Position numbers and translations under genes: made by a program. From Streptomyces sp. NBC_00094 (GTDB lineage Bacteria; Actinomycetota; Actinomycetes; Streptomycetales; Streptomycetaceae): 64,000 nucleotides of DNA. Positions 62,988-64,000 of this stretch are shown in pieces. The notes under the pieces are model-generated. The model made no database searches, was not told the DNA's origin, and saw only the letters and a program-made list of their open reading frames with translations. Where the stretch lies: NCBI RefSeq assembly GCF_026343125.1, contig NZ_JAPEMB010000001.1:2728001-2792000 (forward strand), given 5' to 3'. Numbering within the stretch: position 1 is the first letter of the stretch; each line of letters opens with the position of its first letter.

Positions 62988-64000
62988 TCAGCCGCCGAGT
63001 GCCGCGTACCGGGCGCGCAGGTCGGACGCGCCCTGCTCCGTCAGCGTGCCGTGGAGCCGCATCCGGGCGACGCCGCCGTCGGGGAAGGCGTCGAGGCGGA
63101 CGTGGGTGACGACGGCCCGGGCGGGGAGCTTGAAGCGGTGCAGGGTGTCGGGCTGGAGACGGGTCCGGGGGATGATCTCGAACCACTCGCCCGTGTCGCC
63201 GTTACGGCCCTGGAGCGCGATCCAGCCGGCCGAGTTGCCCTTGAGGTAGGCGGTGTCGATCTCGACGGCGCGGACGGCGCCCTGGGCGGCGAGCCGGAAG
63301 CGGACCCAGTCGTTGGTGCCGCGCACCCGGCGGCGGCGGTTCTCCCAGCCGTCGTCCATCTTGCGGGAGGTGCCGGGCAGGATGATCTGCGTCGGCGAGG
63401 AGTAGAACCTGTCCGAGGCGTCCTCGTACGAGCCTCCGTTGAGTACGGAGATCAGGTCGAGGGTGCCGAGGAGGTCCAGCCACTCGGGGTCGGGCACGAC
63501 CTCGCCGTGGACCCGGAGGCGGGCGATGCCGCCGTCGGGGTGCTGGCAGAGCCGCAGGTGGGTGTAGCGGCGCTCGACGTCGATCGCGAAGCCGTTGGCG
63601 GCGTGGCCGCGTACGGGGGTCGGCGGGACGAGCTCCTCCCACGTGGCGTCGAGCAGCTCGGCGGGGCTGGGCGAGCCCTCCACCGCGGTGGCCTGGATGC
63701 TCACGCGCTGCGGGTAGTTGCCGCGGAAGTGGGCGGTGTCGACGACGATCCCGCGGATCACGCCGGGGGCGCCGAGGCGGACGATCGCCCAGTCGTGGTC
63801 CTCGGGGACGGGGAAGACGTTCTCGGCGTCGGCGCCACGGCGGCGGCGGGTCTCCCAGCCGTCCATGATCTTGCCCTTGTGGCCGAAGTGCTCCGGGTCG
63901 AAGACGGCCCGCTCGCGGACGAGGAGGTTCTCGCGCTCGGCGAAGAACTCGTCGTTGGCGGCCACGACTCCGGCGCCGAGCCGGCGGTCGGCGAGGTCGA
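62988..64000 (-). CDS. alc: Allantoicase (5' end beyond window)
   Basis: At least 337 residues of allantoicase, which hydrolyses allantoate to ureidoglycolate and urea in purine degradation. The duplicated allantoicase domain is clear: KIMDGWETRRRRGADAENVF and RKMDDGWENRRRRVRGTNDW are the repeat signatures, with DHDWAIVRLGAPGVIRGIVV / DWVRFRLAAQGAVRAVEID, and VDTAHFRGNYP / IDTAYLKGNSAG. The frame stays open through 64000 (DLADRRLGAGVVAANDEFFA), where homology continues, so the true start lies off the edge. An internal Met (63965) is not the start. Confidence 0.93.
   Translation of the reverse strand, partial: DLADRRLGAGVVAANDEFFAERENLLVRERAVFDPEHFGHKGKIMDGWETRRRRGADAENVFPVPEDHDWAIVRLGAPGVIRGIVVDTAHFRGNYPQRVSIQATAVEGSPSPAELLDATWEELVPPTPVRGHAANGFAIDVERRYTHLRLCQHPDGGIARLRVHGEVVPDPEWLDLLGTLDLISVLNGGSYEDASDRFYSSPTQIILPGTSRKMDDGWENRRRRVRGTNDWVRFRLAAQGAVRAVEIDTAYLKGNSAGWIALQGRNGDTGEWFEIIPRTRLQPDTLHRFKLPARAVVTHVRLDAFPDGGVARMRLHGTLTEQGASDLRARYAALGG

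Overview
The window is chromosomal DNA from a Streptomyces-type actinomycete. It has very high G+C with strong third-position G/C bias, frequent GTG starts, 4-bp GTGA gene overlaps, long perfect hairpin terminators, and a gene order I recognise from memory as the Streptomyces core: rne, the mre/rodA cluster, ndk, folC, valS, clpX-clpP2-clpP1-tig. A mycothiol-dependent reductase homologue also fits. Nothing was searched; product names rest on motifs and family knowledge.

Layout. Positions 1-15.1 kb (all minus strand) hold the 5' part of RNase E/G, a paired DUF2344 protein and TIGR03960 radical-SAM protein with a repeat-rich membrane protein between them, a CYTH-CHAD phosphate-binding protein, and the elongation/spore-wall set rodA-pbp2-mreD-mreC-mreB. 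Then follow ndk, a DUF4233 membrane protein and folC (15.3-17.7 kb). Between folC and valS, which I expected to be adjacent, sits an accessory block (17.7-24.7 kb): the C-terminal half of a second MreB-like gene, an orphan NarL-type sensor kinase, a PAS kinase plus OmpR regulator, a UDP-GlcNAc 2-epimerase and a processive family-2 glycosyltransferase. The last four genes read as a regulated polysaccharide module.

From 24.7 to 33 kb come valS, a Pro/Gln/Gly/Tyr-rich membrane-anchored protein, the ClpXP protease genes with a ClgR-like box, and trigger factor. From 33.1 to 38.3 kb come tRNA-Pro(TGG) and tRNA-Gly(TCC), an amphi-Trp protein, a small membrane protein, a SpoIIE-type phosphatase, an Eis-like acetyltransferase, a Nei-type glycosylase and RpiB. 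From 38.5 to 43.9 kb three paralogous amino-acid permeases flank a biotin transporter (bioY).

The segment 43.9-53.9 kb is the most accessory. It has a structured region with a duplicated short peptide motif, a mycothiol nitroreductase homologue, aminopeptidase N, an AbiEi/DUF559-like protein, a DD-peptidase, NUDIX, HPP and pyridoxamine-oxidase-like proteins, and a divergent VOC/CGNR pair sharing a palindromic operator candidate. The right end holds a secreted subtilase, aspartate-semialdehyde dehydrogenase, a TerD-domain protein, a second aminopeptidase N and the start of allantoicase, which runs off the edge.

The most unusual signal is not a gene. At four unrelated genes (rodA, the orphan kinase, the CGNR regulator, asd) the last codons plus the stop codon are tandemly duplicated just downstream, and a fifth locus (pepN1) has an amplified terminator. 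Other points to check are the twin-motif small ORF region at 44.0-44.6 kb and the internally repetitive membrane protein at 3.9-5.2 kb.
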